From the NCBI GenBank assembly GCA_021234155.1, contig JAJEKV010000005.1, forward strand, positions 9,852,572 to 9,916,571: a stretch of DNA of 64,000 bases, given 5' to 3'. The stretch is from Isoetes taiwanensis (taxonomy: Eukaryota > Streptophyta > Lycopodiopsida > Isoetales > Isoetaceae). The notes beneath the pieces were generated by a model. That model saw nothing but the letters and a program-made list of their open reading frames with translations, did no database searches and was not told the origin of the DNA. A program made the position numbers and the translations under genes. Position 1 is the stretch's first letter. Every line of letters starts with the position of its first letter. Below, piece after piece: positions 50,901 through 60,105 of this stretch.

Positions 50901-51930
50901 GAAAAACTTATCTTGGTATATGGGCTGGCCCACAGTAGGCTTGCTATACAAGAATTATTCCCATGCAAATAAAAGCGGCCATATGCAGTGGCTGAGCCTA
51001 TGACTCTCTGAACCCTTATAATTTTTATTTGTTCTTAGATGATCACCGGCTCTCAAAGTTTATCTCTTTGCCATAGATCTGCTCTCACAAGCGTTTTGCC
51101 ATAGACTGACCATCTTTGCTTTTTGATTGGCCGAAATTAGAGCACGGGGTGGGAGCCAGAAAATGGTCCTGCCTCCTACTTTCGACCTCAACAATCATCA
51201 ACAGAGACAACATTGGATTTGCCGGGCAAACAAATTGATGATTCACCCCAATAAACAATTTACCGGTTAAAAGAAAACCCGAGCAATATCCCGGATGTCG
51301 AGAGGGCAATTCACGAACCTCGGCCTCCAGCGCGGCAATCAACTCCCTTGCCGCCGATACAAACACAAACAATCCGATTACTTATGCAAAGGGGGCCAAT
51401 TTTTTTTCCGGAACCGTCTACGGGTCGGTATGGCCTTCTTTTCTGTTGCCTCGGATTTTTGGCTACTATCCGGCTATTCGGATACACTGCATCAAACAAA
51501 CTCGGCACAGATCCGAATTCAAAACGGCGCACGCTTGATATCCTTTGTGTGTTAAGTTATGTCGACTCTCTCATTCCTTTTTTCTTCTTCCGCGTCCCAA
51601 TGCTTATTCAACACAATGTGTCAATTATTACTCTACCAAATGTTCATGTGGCATGACTATAATTCAAGCATTGATTTTGTTAATTGATTTACTTGACAAA
51701 CCACCTATATGATTAGCGGATAGACAACATAAAGTCACTTGACATGGGTTCTTTACATTCCATTTACAACTACTAAAGATTTTCTTATATATTTGCCCTT
51801 ATGGCCTTGACAACTTATGTTCTAGAACTTACAATCCTTTTGTATTATGCTTAATTGATAGTTTTAACTTATTCTACCTATAACATCTCTAGCAATCACG
51901 TATTTGAATCTAGTGCTATATCAAGCTGCA
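47916..51930. other. Gene-poor stretch
   Basis: No supported gene. A homopyrimidine tract (CTCTCTCTCCCCTCC, then C-rich to CTCCTTTTTT) occupies about 49851-49895. 51085-51540 is slightly GC-richer and open on the - strand in two overlapping frames (ARELIAALEAEVRELPSRH in one), without a recognised domain. Otherwise AT-rich. Confidence 0.4.
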
Positions 51931-51931
51931 A

Positions 51932-52069
51932 ATATTTGGAGGTCCACTAATTGGACAATGTTTTGACTCCAACATGGAGTATATGCAAAATAACAACTCA
52001 TATTTGGAAGTCCACTAATTGGACAATGTTTTGACTCCAACATGGAGTATATGCAAAATAACAACTCAT
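51932..52069. repeat. 68-bp tandem duplication, nearly identical
   Basis: ATATTTGGAGGTCCACTAATT.. at 51932 recurs at 52000 with a single visible change (GGAGG to GGAAG). Each unit holds the near-palindromic CTCCAACATGGAGTATATGC. The high identity implies a recent event. Confidence 0.9.
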
Positions 52070-52883
52070 TGTTGAGACTAGAGAATTATTTTCATTAGAA
52101 TTGTTTTTATTATTTTTGCTAGATTCATATGCATGCTCTTAGGTTGCATCCCCCATAGTCTACTCTTGCAATGCTAACACACATCACTAGGACCTCATAT
52201 TATAGAAGCTTGACAAGTCTCCGCATTTTGGGGCATAAATAGAGTTACAGGTCTCTGAGGTGAGATTGTTATATTTTACAACTGACCTTATAAGATGGGT
52301 GTTATATCCACTTACGTCACAAAATAGTGGCTTAGAAGACAACAAGAGGATTAAAGAATATTTGAAGGATTAAATTATTTGATTACTTTACAAAATAAGA
52401 GCCTACAATTGATGAGCAATGTTGCAAATAACAAGCAACACCCTTCAACAACTATGGTAAAGGAGACCAAAGATGGGGACAGAGTCATCAAGTATTGTGG
52501 TATCGCTTGAAAGACAGCAACAGGCCTATATTCTCTGCTCAAGGCAACAAGGCATTCCTTCGCATCAATAATCTTTGCACAAAACATTGCAAGAGCCTTT
52601 ACAATTCTAATTGTAAGATAAATTGAGAGTAAATTGCTAATTAACACTTGAATACTCCATGGAGCAATCAAGTGAGACAAATCAAGCTAATGTTCTATAA
52701 ATAACAAACATTCATGCCGAAAACTAGAGTTTTGGTTATATCGAATTCCAGTTTTTATCTCCCCTGGCATACAGAAGAGTCAATAAACACAAAATATCGA
52801 ATACAAGATTCTTGTCACCTACACGACAATTACAATAGTGTGTAATTGTGCACGCGTCAATGGGTCTTCTAATGGGCAACCCA

Positions 52884-53083
52884 TTGATGCGTGACATGAC
52901 ATGTCAATTGATGCGTGACATGACATGTCATGTTTATGTATGTATGATATGGAGCCCAAAAAGATGTTTTATAAAGATGTGACAGTCAGAAAGAAGACTG
53001 CCATGGAAAAAGGGCCTGAAAAAATGTTTTATAAAGATGTGATAGTCAGAAAGAAGACTGCTGTGGAAAAAGGGCCTGAAATA
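52884..53083. repeat. Copy-2-specific short tandem duplications
   Basis: TTGATGCGTGACATGACATG is present twice around 52885-52928. A 60-bp unit (AAATGTTTTATAAAGATGTG..AAAAAGGGCCTGAA) starts near 52961 and 53021. Copy 1 has only one version of the latter at about 25455-25505, so both expansions happened after the duplication. Confidence 0.85.
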
Positions 53084-53132
53084 CATATTTGACGAATGTT
53101 TGCCTTCTAGAAAAATTTAAATTTGTAGCTCT

Positions 53133-55205
53133 TGTGATTTGGATGGGATCTGCAGTGAGCTTCTCAAATTGGGCGGGCCCCAATGAGTCTTGCGGTTCTC
53201 ACGGCACTCTTCAGCGGGCATTGCAAGAAGGCTTCCCCCCGCCTTTGGACTACCCCCGGTAGAGTTGTGCCCATATACAAAGCGGGGGACCCCCGCGGCC
53301 CGACCAACTATCATTTACCATTATGGTCGATTACATCTTTGCCAAGTTGTTTGTAGGGATTCTTGAAGCCGGCCCGACACTTTGGAAGGCGGAAGGATGG
53401 AGAAGTCTGCGGGCTCTCAGCGGTGACTTCGCCCAGGCATTCTACTATTGGCCATATCTTCACTCTGCGAACCTCATAGAGGATAGCGGAATCAACGCCC
53501 GAGGAACTGTCTTTGTTGCTTTATGGATTTCATAAAGGCTTTTGACCGGTGCCTCGGGATAAGTTGTGGGAACCCGATTGAGGCGGTAGGGGACCCCGTC
53601 GACTGAGAATGCTATATCACCAGGACTATCACGAGGCTTGCTTTCAAATTGCGTCTCACACTGCTCCGGAGGAGCCCGTTGTTAGTAACATTAGAGATGC
53701 GCGGTACGCCCTCTGTATCCCCGGCAGCTCTTACGGCTTGTACATTGACGGCTAGAAGAATGGCTAAATTTGAAACTGCGGGGAGGGCTGATTGATGCAC
53801 CACGCATAATCCGGCAACTCATATATGCGGATGATGTTGACTGCTTCGCATATACGAGGACGCCGCTAGCGCCACACGGATGCTTTGGACACTACGCCAA
53901 TTCCTTTGGCATGAGAGTTAACAGCCCGAAACTGAGAATGTGGCCCCAGAAATTCCCATCATCCGGCACCCACTTCCCTCATTCAACACGAGGTGTAGTG
54001 GAGGTGGCTCGATCTTATAAGTATTTGAGCATTGAGTTTTCTTGCCTTGGCAGGATGCATCCGTGAGATTCACAGTCTCACTTTGCAATTTTGCGACCAC
54101 ATATGCAATAAAACAACGGTCACAAAGCGGTTTGTATGCATAATGGGGGTCACCGAGCACACTTGTTGAGAGCCTTGGTTGAGCGATCCTCCTACATGGG
54201 GCCTTTGAGAGATTAATGAGGGGCAGTGATATACTCTGCAGGAAGAATCGAAGCGTCAGAGGCGCTGCGGCAGGAGTGAAATCCACGGTCCCATGTCGAG
54301 ATCTTGCTCCGAGAGCAGGCTTCCCTTCCATTACGAGCTGCGGTAGAGCGTCACATTATTTACTTCGAGGAGAAGGTGGTGGCTATGGATGAAGCCCGGC
54401 TGCCCAACCTTGCTTTGGCGATGGCGATGGGCCGCAAGCAAGCCAGTGGTTCTCAGCGATGGAATGTGCGAGCACACGAGATGTGGACGAGTGCATACAC
54501 AGAAGAAACCTTGGCCCGATTTGAAGCGATCTTGGATGCTTGCTTCATGGCCAAGCTTTGGGATCACGAGGAGGCCACATCACGTATCAAGGTAGCAAAT
54601 TGCTCGGCAATGAGGTTAATCCCATGCTCACCGAGGGGCCCACACACTACTGCGCACCACCTACCCACGTAGCCTTGAGGGTGCTTCCCGTTCATGAGGT
54701 CACACCACCTCGCATTGAGACATGGAGATGGATTGAGGGCAGCGGGAGGGAGCCAGTCTGTCGATCTTTGTCAACTGGTGCCATTGAGGATGAAAGTCAA
54801 GCCTCCCGGGCTTTATCCAGTACGAAGCGTATCCGGACTCGATATGCTCGGTTAGTTGTGCCCCATCGAGGCCTGCGCCAGGCCTCACGAGCCGCGACCT
54901 CTGTAGGCTTGTTGGGATAAATCTGCTCCGGGAGGTAATGGATCTAGCGAGATTTCGATTATGCCCCACGGCCCGGGCAGTAGCCTCGGGCTGTGCTTGT
55001 GATTATGTATATAATGCATTATGTAGAAAAGCATCATATTGCTACTAAGGTTTTCCCAAGAAAACCCTTGGGCGGGGTTTTAATCTAGTAGTAATGCGCT
55101 TTCTTTGCTTTCTCGCACTTTTTGTACTTGGAGTCCACATTAGGCGATTGTTCTCAGGTGAACTGATAAAATAAGTATTCTATTCTATTCTTTCTGATAT
55201 CTATG
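53133..55205 (+). mobile_element. 5'-truncated LINE, copy 2, inserted downstream of the kinase gene
   Basis: GC-rich DNA interrupts the duplicated 3' flank between GTAGCTCT and ATAAATTCC, which are close together in copy 1. It begins inside the RT N-terminal region, with VVPIYKAGDPRGPTNY from 53264, then IFAKLF. The polymerase YADD lies at 53824-53835 in LIYADDVDC, followed by VARSYKYLSIEFS near 54000. An open C-terminal stretch of about 120 codons lies at 54304-54672. The 3' end has a stem-loop (55038-55095) and an ATAAGTATTCTATTC tail to about 55198. Truncation at the 5' end is the usual product of target-primed insertion. Frames are broken, so no active RT. Its 3' end faces the 3' end of the kinase gene (tail to tail). 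Confidence 0.85.
55038..55198 (+). other. LINE copy 2 3' stem-loop and short-repeat tail
   Basis: ATTGCTACTA (55038-55047) pairs with TAGTAGTAAT (55086-55095) over ten positions, with one G-U. Inside, AAAACCC and GGGTTTT form a second pairing. The tail is a TATTC repeat. The arrangement parallels 5077-5220, though the stem bases differ. Confidence 0.65.
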
Positions 55206-55301
55206 ATATAAATTCCAAAAATTGGTTCTCTGTACATTGTGTTGCTCTTGCAATTTTGTCATGCATGCCATAGCCAAGAAAAATTATCTCTTGCAATTTG
55301 G

Positions 55302-58300
55302 TCATACATGCTCCGAGATAAGAGGGCCTCTTATCTCGGAGAGGGTATGCAAAATTTCCCGCATACTTGGTCTGTTGACAGGCTCCCCACTGGTGCATAG
55401 CAGGGCTAACTTCAGTAGAATCACCAGTTCTTCTTGTGTAGACTCATGGGCTATAACAGGATCGAGGATCTCATATACAGTCTGTGTTTGTTCCAGAGTA
55501 ATCTTTACCCATCTCACTATATCAATGTCTTCTGGAAAACTAGGATCAGCAGGGAATTTGCCTGTGAGGAGTTCAAGAAGTACTACCCCATATGCGTAAA
55601 CATCAATTTTCTCGTTCACTTTCATTGTATAGCAGATCTCTGTCAACAAAAAATTATTCTTCGTTAGCATGGACAAGATAAAAGTGCGAGATAGTTGAGA
55701 AATTTTACCTGGAGCAATATATCCAAAAGTGCCAACAATGTCTGACATAGATAAACCATTCTTGTCAATCAGCTTTGCTATGCCAAAATCAGCTATGTGT
55801 GGTACCATATCAGAGTCCAAGAGAATGTTGCTGGATTTGATGTCTCTATGAACAACCTGGGGTCTGGCATCATGGTGCAAGTATGCCAGTCCCTGAGCAG
55901 TACCCAATGCAATCTTGCATCTGCTGTTCCAATCAAGAATCCGATTATTTGTAGGGTGCAGAGCATCTTTTAGGTTTCCTCCTTCAAGGTAATCAAGCAC
56001 AATGTAACCATTTTGTTCTCTGGTCATGAATCCAATAATCTTAACTAGATTTCTATGCTTCATCTTGCTTAGAATCTCTACCTCCCTCTTAAATGTTATT
56101 GCCACTGGCTTTCTTGATAGCAGCAATTTTTTTACTGCAAGAACCCGTCCAGAACTTGTAGTTACTTTATGCACAACACTGTAACCACCTTTTCCAACAA
56201 TATTGTGCTCTGTCAGGCTCTGGGTTGCTTCCAGTACTTCTTTTACTGACAAATATCTACTATCTACGAAAAGACGAATGGATTTTTGCCGTTTACGAGA
56301 TGCTAAAACAAGTCCAAGGACTCCAAAACAGAATGCCACTGCTCCAAGGACAACCCCAGCGATGGCACCAAAACTGATTCTGATGCCCTTTTTAGTTTCC
56401 TTAGCATTATCTGCATTGCAAGATACATTTGAAATGCAGAGTCCTGGGTTCCCCATAAATGATTCTGGGTAACATTCTGAGAAGTTTTTCCATGATTGAG
56501 GAACACTTCCTGTCAGTTCATTGAATGACACATTGACAGATATCAGAGACCGCATATCAGATAAACTTTCAGGAATAGCACCACCTAATTTGTTATGTGA
56601 TAGATCCATTTTCTCAAGCATATTCAGGGAACTTAGCTCTGCTGGTATACTGCCATCGAGCTCATTTAAGCTTAGGTTCAACATCATGCTTAGTTGGCCT
56701 AGCTTCCCAAACTCAGCAGGTATGTGGCCTTGTAATTTGTTTCTTCCCAATCTTAGCTCACGAAGTCTCTGAAACGAAGAAATAAAAAGGGGGATTTCTC
56801 CTTCCAGACTATTCCCTTCTAGATTCAACTGCTCCAAGGAACTCAGATTTTGTATTTGAGACGGGATATTTCCTTCAAAAAAGTTGATGCTAAGATCTAG
56901 AGAAGTTATATTTTTGCAGTAAGCAATTTCTGCTGGAATAGAACCATTCAGCTTGTTATCAGAAAAGTCAAGGATTACCAAATTGGAAAGACTGCCCAAG
57001 CTACTTGGAATAGGTCCATAAAGCAAGTTGTTTTTAAGCTTTAAATGGCTCAAGTTCCAGCATAACCCAAGATCCCATGGAATATGACCTTCTAGTTTAT
57101 TAAATGACAAATCTAGTAAATATAGACTTTTAGATGAGTTAAAGCCTACAGGAATGGCGCCATTTAGAAGGTTATTTGCCAGTTGCAAACGCTGCATGCT
57201 TTTGCACCCTGCTATGTCTTCTGGGATGGTACCTGATAGCTGATTTTTTTCCATGTCCAGATTCAAGAGATGTCCAGAAGCGCATAGAAATGAAGGAATC
57301 TTTCCTGTCAAACTGTTGTTATTAAAGTCAACCAGAGAGAAATTATTCAGCTTGCCTAATTCCTGAGGAATATCACCTTGCAGATTGTTGTTGTCAAGAT
57401 ACAGTTCCTTCAAATGTGTGAGATTGCAGAACTGTGTGGGTATGGAGCCATTGAGCTTGTTAAAGCGCAGGTTCATCACAATGATGTTACTTAAATTTCC
57501 AATATCTCCATGAATAGGACCTGTAAAAGCATTCTGATCTAATCTCAACTTTTTAAGGCTTGCTAACCTACCTAACTCCCTAGGAATGCCACCACTGAGC
57601 TGATTTTCCTGAAGAAGCAGAAGAACTAAACTTCTGGCATTCGAAATCTCCGACGGGATATTGCCACTCAAGTTATTAGAATAAAGGGATAACCAGTCAA
57701 TTTGAGACAATAATCCTATAGCAAAAGGGATATTTCCTGTAAGTGTGTTGTTTGCTAGGGACAACTGTTGAAGCTGGCTGCAATTTCCCAATTCAGAGGG
57801 TATTGAACCATTCAACCCATTGGAAGACAGATCAAGCTGTAAGAGAGAAGTGCAATTACCAAGTTCTGAAGGAATGCCACCTTGTAGCAGGTTATCAGAC
57901 AAATAGAGTATTTGCAAATTTTGAAGCTCACCAAGTGATGCTGGAATATTGGAAGAGAATGAGTTATGATTAAGATAAAGTATTTCCAGTGCGCCGCAGC
58001 TCCCGAGTTGTGGAGGTATTGGTCCAGTGAGGTTGTTATAGTCCAATGCCAAATACGTTAAATATGCAAGCTCATGTGGGAAGTCAATCTGACCAGATAG
58101 GTTATTATAACCTAGATCCAAGTTCCGAAGCTCTTTCAGCTTAAATATCTCAGATGGAATGCCTTCAAACAGATTGTTGAGACGAAGAGACAAATATGTG
58201 AGGTGGTACAATCTTCCAATCCCTTGATGAATTGGCCCTGTCAGCAAGTTGAAGCCTAAATCAAGATATTCAAGTTTAGTGCAATTTTCAATTTCTGGTG

Positions 58301-58652
58301 GTATGATGTTGCTGAAACTATTATGACTAAGATCCAACTTTTTAAGCTCTGTAAGATTGCCTATATGGGGCGCAATAATCCCTCCCAATGATAAACTGGA
58401 GAGATTGAGAGTTTGGACCCTTAAACCATCTGCAGTGCAGGAAATATGAAGCCATGAGCAGGGACTAGAATCAGAGGCATTCCAAGAATCAAGCATTTTC
58501 TGACTGTCAATGATATAGGATTTGAGAGAAATAAGTGCTTCTCCATCTTGGGAAAGCTTGCAATTGACTAGAAATGATGGAAGAGTTATTACTGCAATGA
58601 GAAAAACCCTTGTCATCAAGTCGTTCATGGACAAGCCCGCCATATTGGGCAT
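55302..58652 (-). CDS. LRR receptor-like serine/threonine protein kinase, intact copy
   Basis: Plasma-membrane receptor kinase expected to bind a peptide or other ligand outside and phosphorylate Ser/Thr inside. Two exons: 58652-55709 and 55639-55302, giving 1093 aa. If the 69-nt intron is kept, the frame stays open at 1116 aa. Order: signal peptide with VFLIAVITLPSFLVN (about 16-30); LRR N-cap with PCSWLHISC; about 26 uninterrupted 24-residue LRRs with no island domain (about 95-720); a C-cap with GNPGLC; a transmembrane segment (ISFGAIAGVVLGAVAFCF) near 760-785; then the kinase. Visible kinase elements are GKGGYSVV, LAVKKL (ATP-binding Lys), HRDIKSSNILLD (an RD kinase), DFGIAKL, GTFGYIAP completed across the splice as APE, and DVYAYGVVLLELLTG. 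The third Gly of the P-loop is Ser. ATG at 58652 is the first in frame; Met4 aligns with the start of the pseudogene copy. The closest texture is the plant LRR X/XI subfamilies. The exact ligand and name are not recognised. Confidence 0.93.
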   Translation of the reverse strand: MPNMAGLSMNDLMTRVFLIAVITLPSFLVNCKLSQDGEALISLKSYIIDSQKMLDSWNASDSSPCSWLHISCTADGLRVQTLNLSSLSLGGIIAPHIGNLTELKKLDLSHNSFSNIIPPEIENCTKLEYLDLGFNLLTGPIHQGIGRLYHLTYLSLRLNNLFEGIPSEIFKLKELRNLDLGYNNLSGQIDFPHELAYLTYLALDYNNLTGPIPPQLGSCGALEILYLNHNSFSSNIPASLGELQNLQILYLSDNLLQGGIPSELGNCTSLLQLDLSSNGLNGSIPSELGNCSQLQQLSLANNTLTGNIPFAIGLLSQIDWLSLYSNNLSGNIPSEISNARSLVLLLLQENQLSGGIPRELGRLASLKKLRLDQNAFTGPIHGDIGNLSNIIVMNLRFNKLNGSIPTQFCNLTHLKELYLDNNNLQGDIPQELGKLNNFSLVDFNNNSLTGKIPSFLCASGHLLNLDMEKNQLSGTIPEDIAGCKSMQRLQLANNLLNGAIPVGFNSSKSLYLLDLSFNKLEGHIPWDLGLCWNLSHLKLKNNLLYGPIPSSLGSLSNLVILDFSDNKLNGSIPAEIAYCKNITSLDLSINFFEGNIPSQIQNLSSLEQLNLEGNSLEGEIPLFISSFQRLRELRLGRNKLQGHIPAEFGKLGQLSMMLNLSLNELDGSIPAELSSLNMLEKMDLSHNKLGGAIPESLSDMRSLISVNVSFNELTGSVPQSWKNFSECYPESFMGNPGLCISNVSCNADNAKETKKGIRISFGAIAGVVLGAVAFCFGVLGLVLASRKRQKSIRLFVDSRYLSVKEVLEATQSLTEHNIVGKGGYSVVHKVTTSSGRVLAVKKLLLSRKPVAITFKREVEILSKMKHRNLVKIIGFMTREQNGYIVLDYLEGGNLKDALHPTNNRILDWNSRCKIALGTAQGLAYLHHDARPQVVHRDIKSSNILLDSDMVPHIADFGIAKLIDKNGLSMSDIVGTFGYIAPGKISQLSRTFILSMLTKNNFLLTEICYTMKVNEKIDVYAYGVVLLELLTGKFPADPSFPEDIDIVRWVKITLEQTQTVYEILDPVIAHESTQEELVILLKLALLCTSGEPVNRPSMREILHTLSEIRGPLISEHV
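55640..55708 (-). other. 69-nt intron in the kinase activation segment
   Basis: On the - strand, GCTCCAG|GTAAAATTTC and TTGTTGACAG|AGATCTGC are good plant donor and acceptor sites. Splicing joins GCT CCA G with AG ATC, making Ala-Pro-Glu, the conserved APE motif, followed by a normal subdomain IX. The intron is a multiple of three and has no in-frame stop, so an unspliced transcript would insert 23 residues between Pro and Glu. The pseudogene copy has the same intron at 67 nt. Confidence 0.88.
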
Positions 58653-58854
58653 GTCTCCTTGATAAATCCACCTTGTGTTGCATGTATAAATAAACTGCTT
58701 ATCAAGGACTAGGTTAGGTGAACTAATATTCCATATTCAATAAACTAAAACAACTTGGACTGTTTCCACTCAAATATCAACTCTCATTCACTCGCTTGTC
58801 AAAGACACGAGCATATACTATACTAAAATATATAAAAAAACCAAGTCTGCCTTG

Positions 58855-60105
58855 CATGTGTTTGCTGTATCTTTTGGCAATGGGTGGTGATACAGACTCA
58901 CTAAATACATTAGATAATATTCTAACTGTTTGACTCAATAAGTCATTTGGACAATATTTTAAGTATTCTCCAAATGATGATAACACTGATATAATTCCTG
59001 ATGTCATCTAGTTGATCCTCCAGTTTTCGACCAAGTCTGCCTTGCATGTGTATGCTGTATCTTTTGGCAATGGGTGGTGATACCAGACTCCTAAATACAT
59101 TAGACAATATTCTAACTATTTGACTCAATAAGTCATTTGGACAATATTTTAAGTATTCTCCAAATATTGAGAATGCTGCTTGATATAATTCTGATGTCAT
59201 CTAAAGTCCTCAGTTTTAGATTTGTTAGTAGCGAAATGACAATCTAGAAGTATATATAAAACCATTGATGTGGTCTAGTTGTGAATGGCGTTCTTGGCCG
59301 GCTTTCTTGATATGGTATTCGAAAATGTTGAGCGTCAATGACTAAAATGACCTAGATTGTGTCTAATCAAAAAATCAACTTGCATTAACTCGCATTTGTC
59401 CAAGATTGGAGCATGTACTAATATAAAAAATCGAGTCCAAGCTTTACATGTGCTCAAACGGAAGTGGTATGCGCCAAAAGGTGGATAGTCTTTGTCTAGA
59501 TGGTTATGGTCAATGGCTAAATCCTAGAATATGCCTAGGACCCATGCTCCACGACAATACTGAAAAATCTAAACAAATATAGGGAATGTACAAATGTATG
59601 CGCCAATCCTTAGGAATATAGAAGGTGCAATACACAACAATCAAGAGCTTCCCAATCCCTAAGAATATAAAAGGTGCAATACACAATGGTCATGAGCTTC
59701 CCTGGATTCATATCCGGGCTACACCACAGGACTAAATAATCAGAAGTAGACCATACCTAAGCTATACCCCAAGGCTAAATAACTAGTGGTAGGACATGCT
59801 TGGGGCAAAGGGTGGGTTGCTCCTTTATACGAAGGGTTCCTACTTGTATATTGTCAATTGCTTATCTTTTGGCAATGGGTGGTGATGCACACTCACTAAA
59901 TAATTGGGGAAAGGGGTGGGTTGCTTGTTTATGGGAAGGGTTACTACTTGTATATTGTCAATTGCTTATCTTTTGCCAATGGGTGGTGATGCAGACAATA
60001 TTCTGATTATTTGACTCAGTAAATCATTTTAACAATATTCTAACTATTTTCCGAATGGTGACATCACTGATATAGTTCCTGATGGTCATCAAGCTGATGC
60101 TCCAG
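58855..60105. repeat. Diverged about 185-bp repeats upstream of the intact kinase
   Basis: Counterpart of 29265-30525. TTTTGGCAATGGGTGGTGAT and TTTGACTCAATAAGTCATTTGG units lie near 58870-59015 and 59055-59200, with altered units at 59870-60100. The sub-block 59534-60003 is nearly identical to 29953-30424, while its neighbours are clearly diverged. Confidence 0.75.

Noticed and set aside
58680-58695. TATA-like box upstream of the intact kinase gene
   Set aside because: On the gene strand it reads TATTTATAC about 33 bases before the ATG, too close to leave a leader. The other copy has TATTTAAAC, so it is not conserved.
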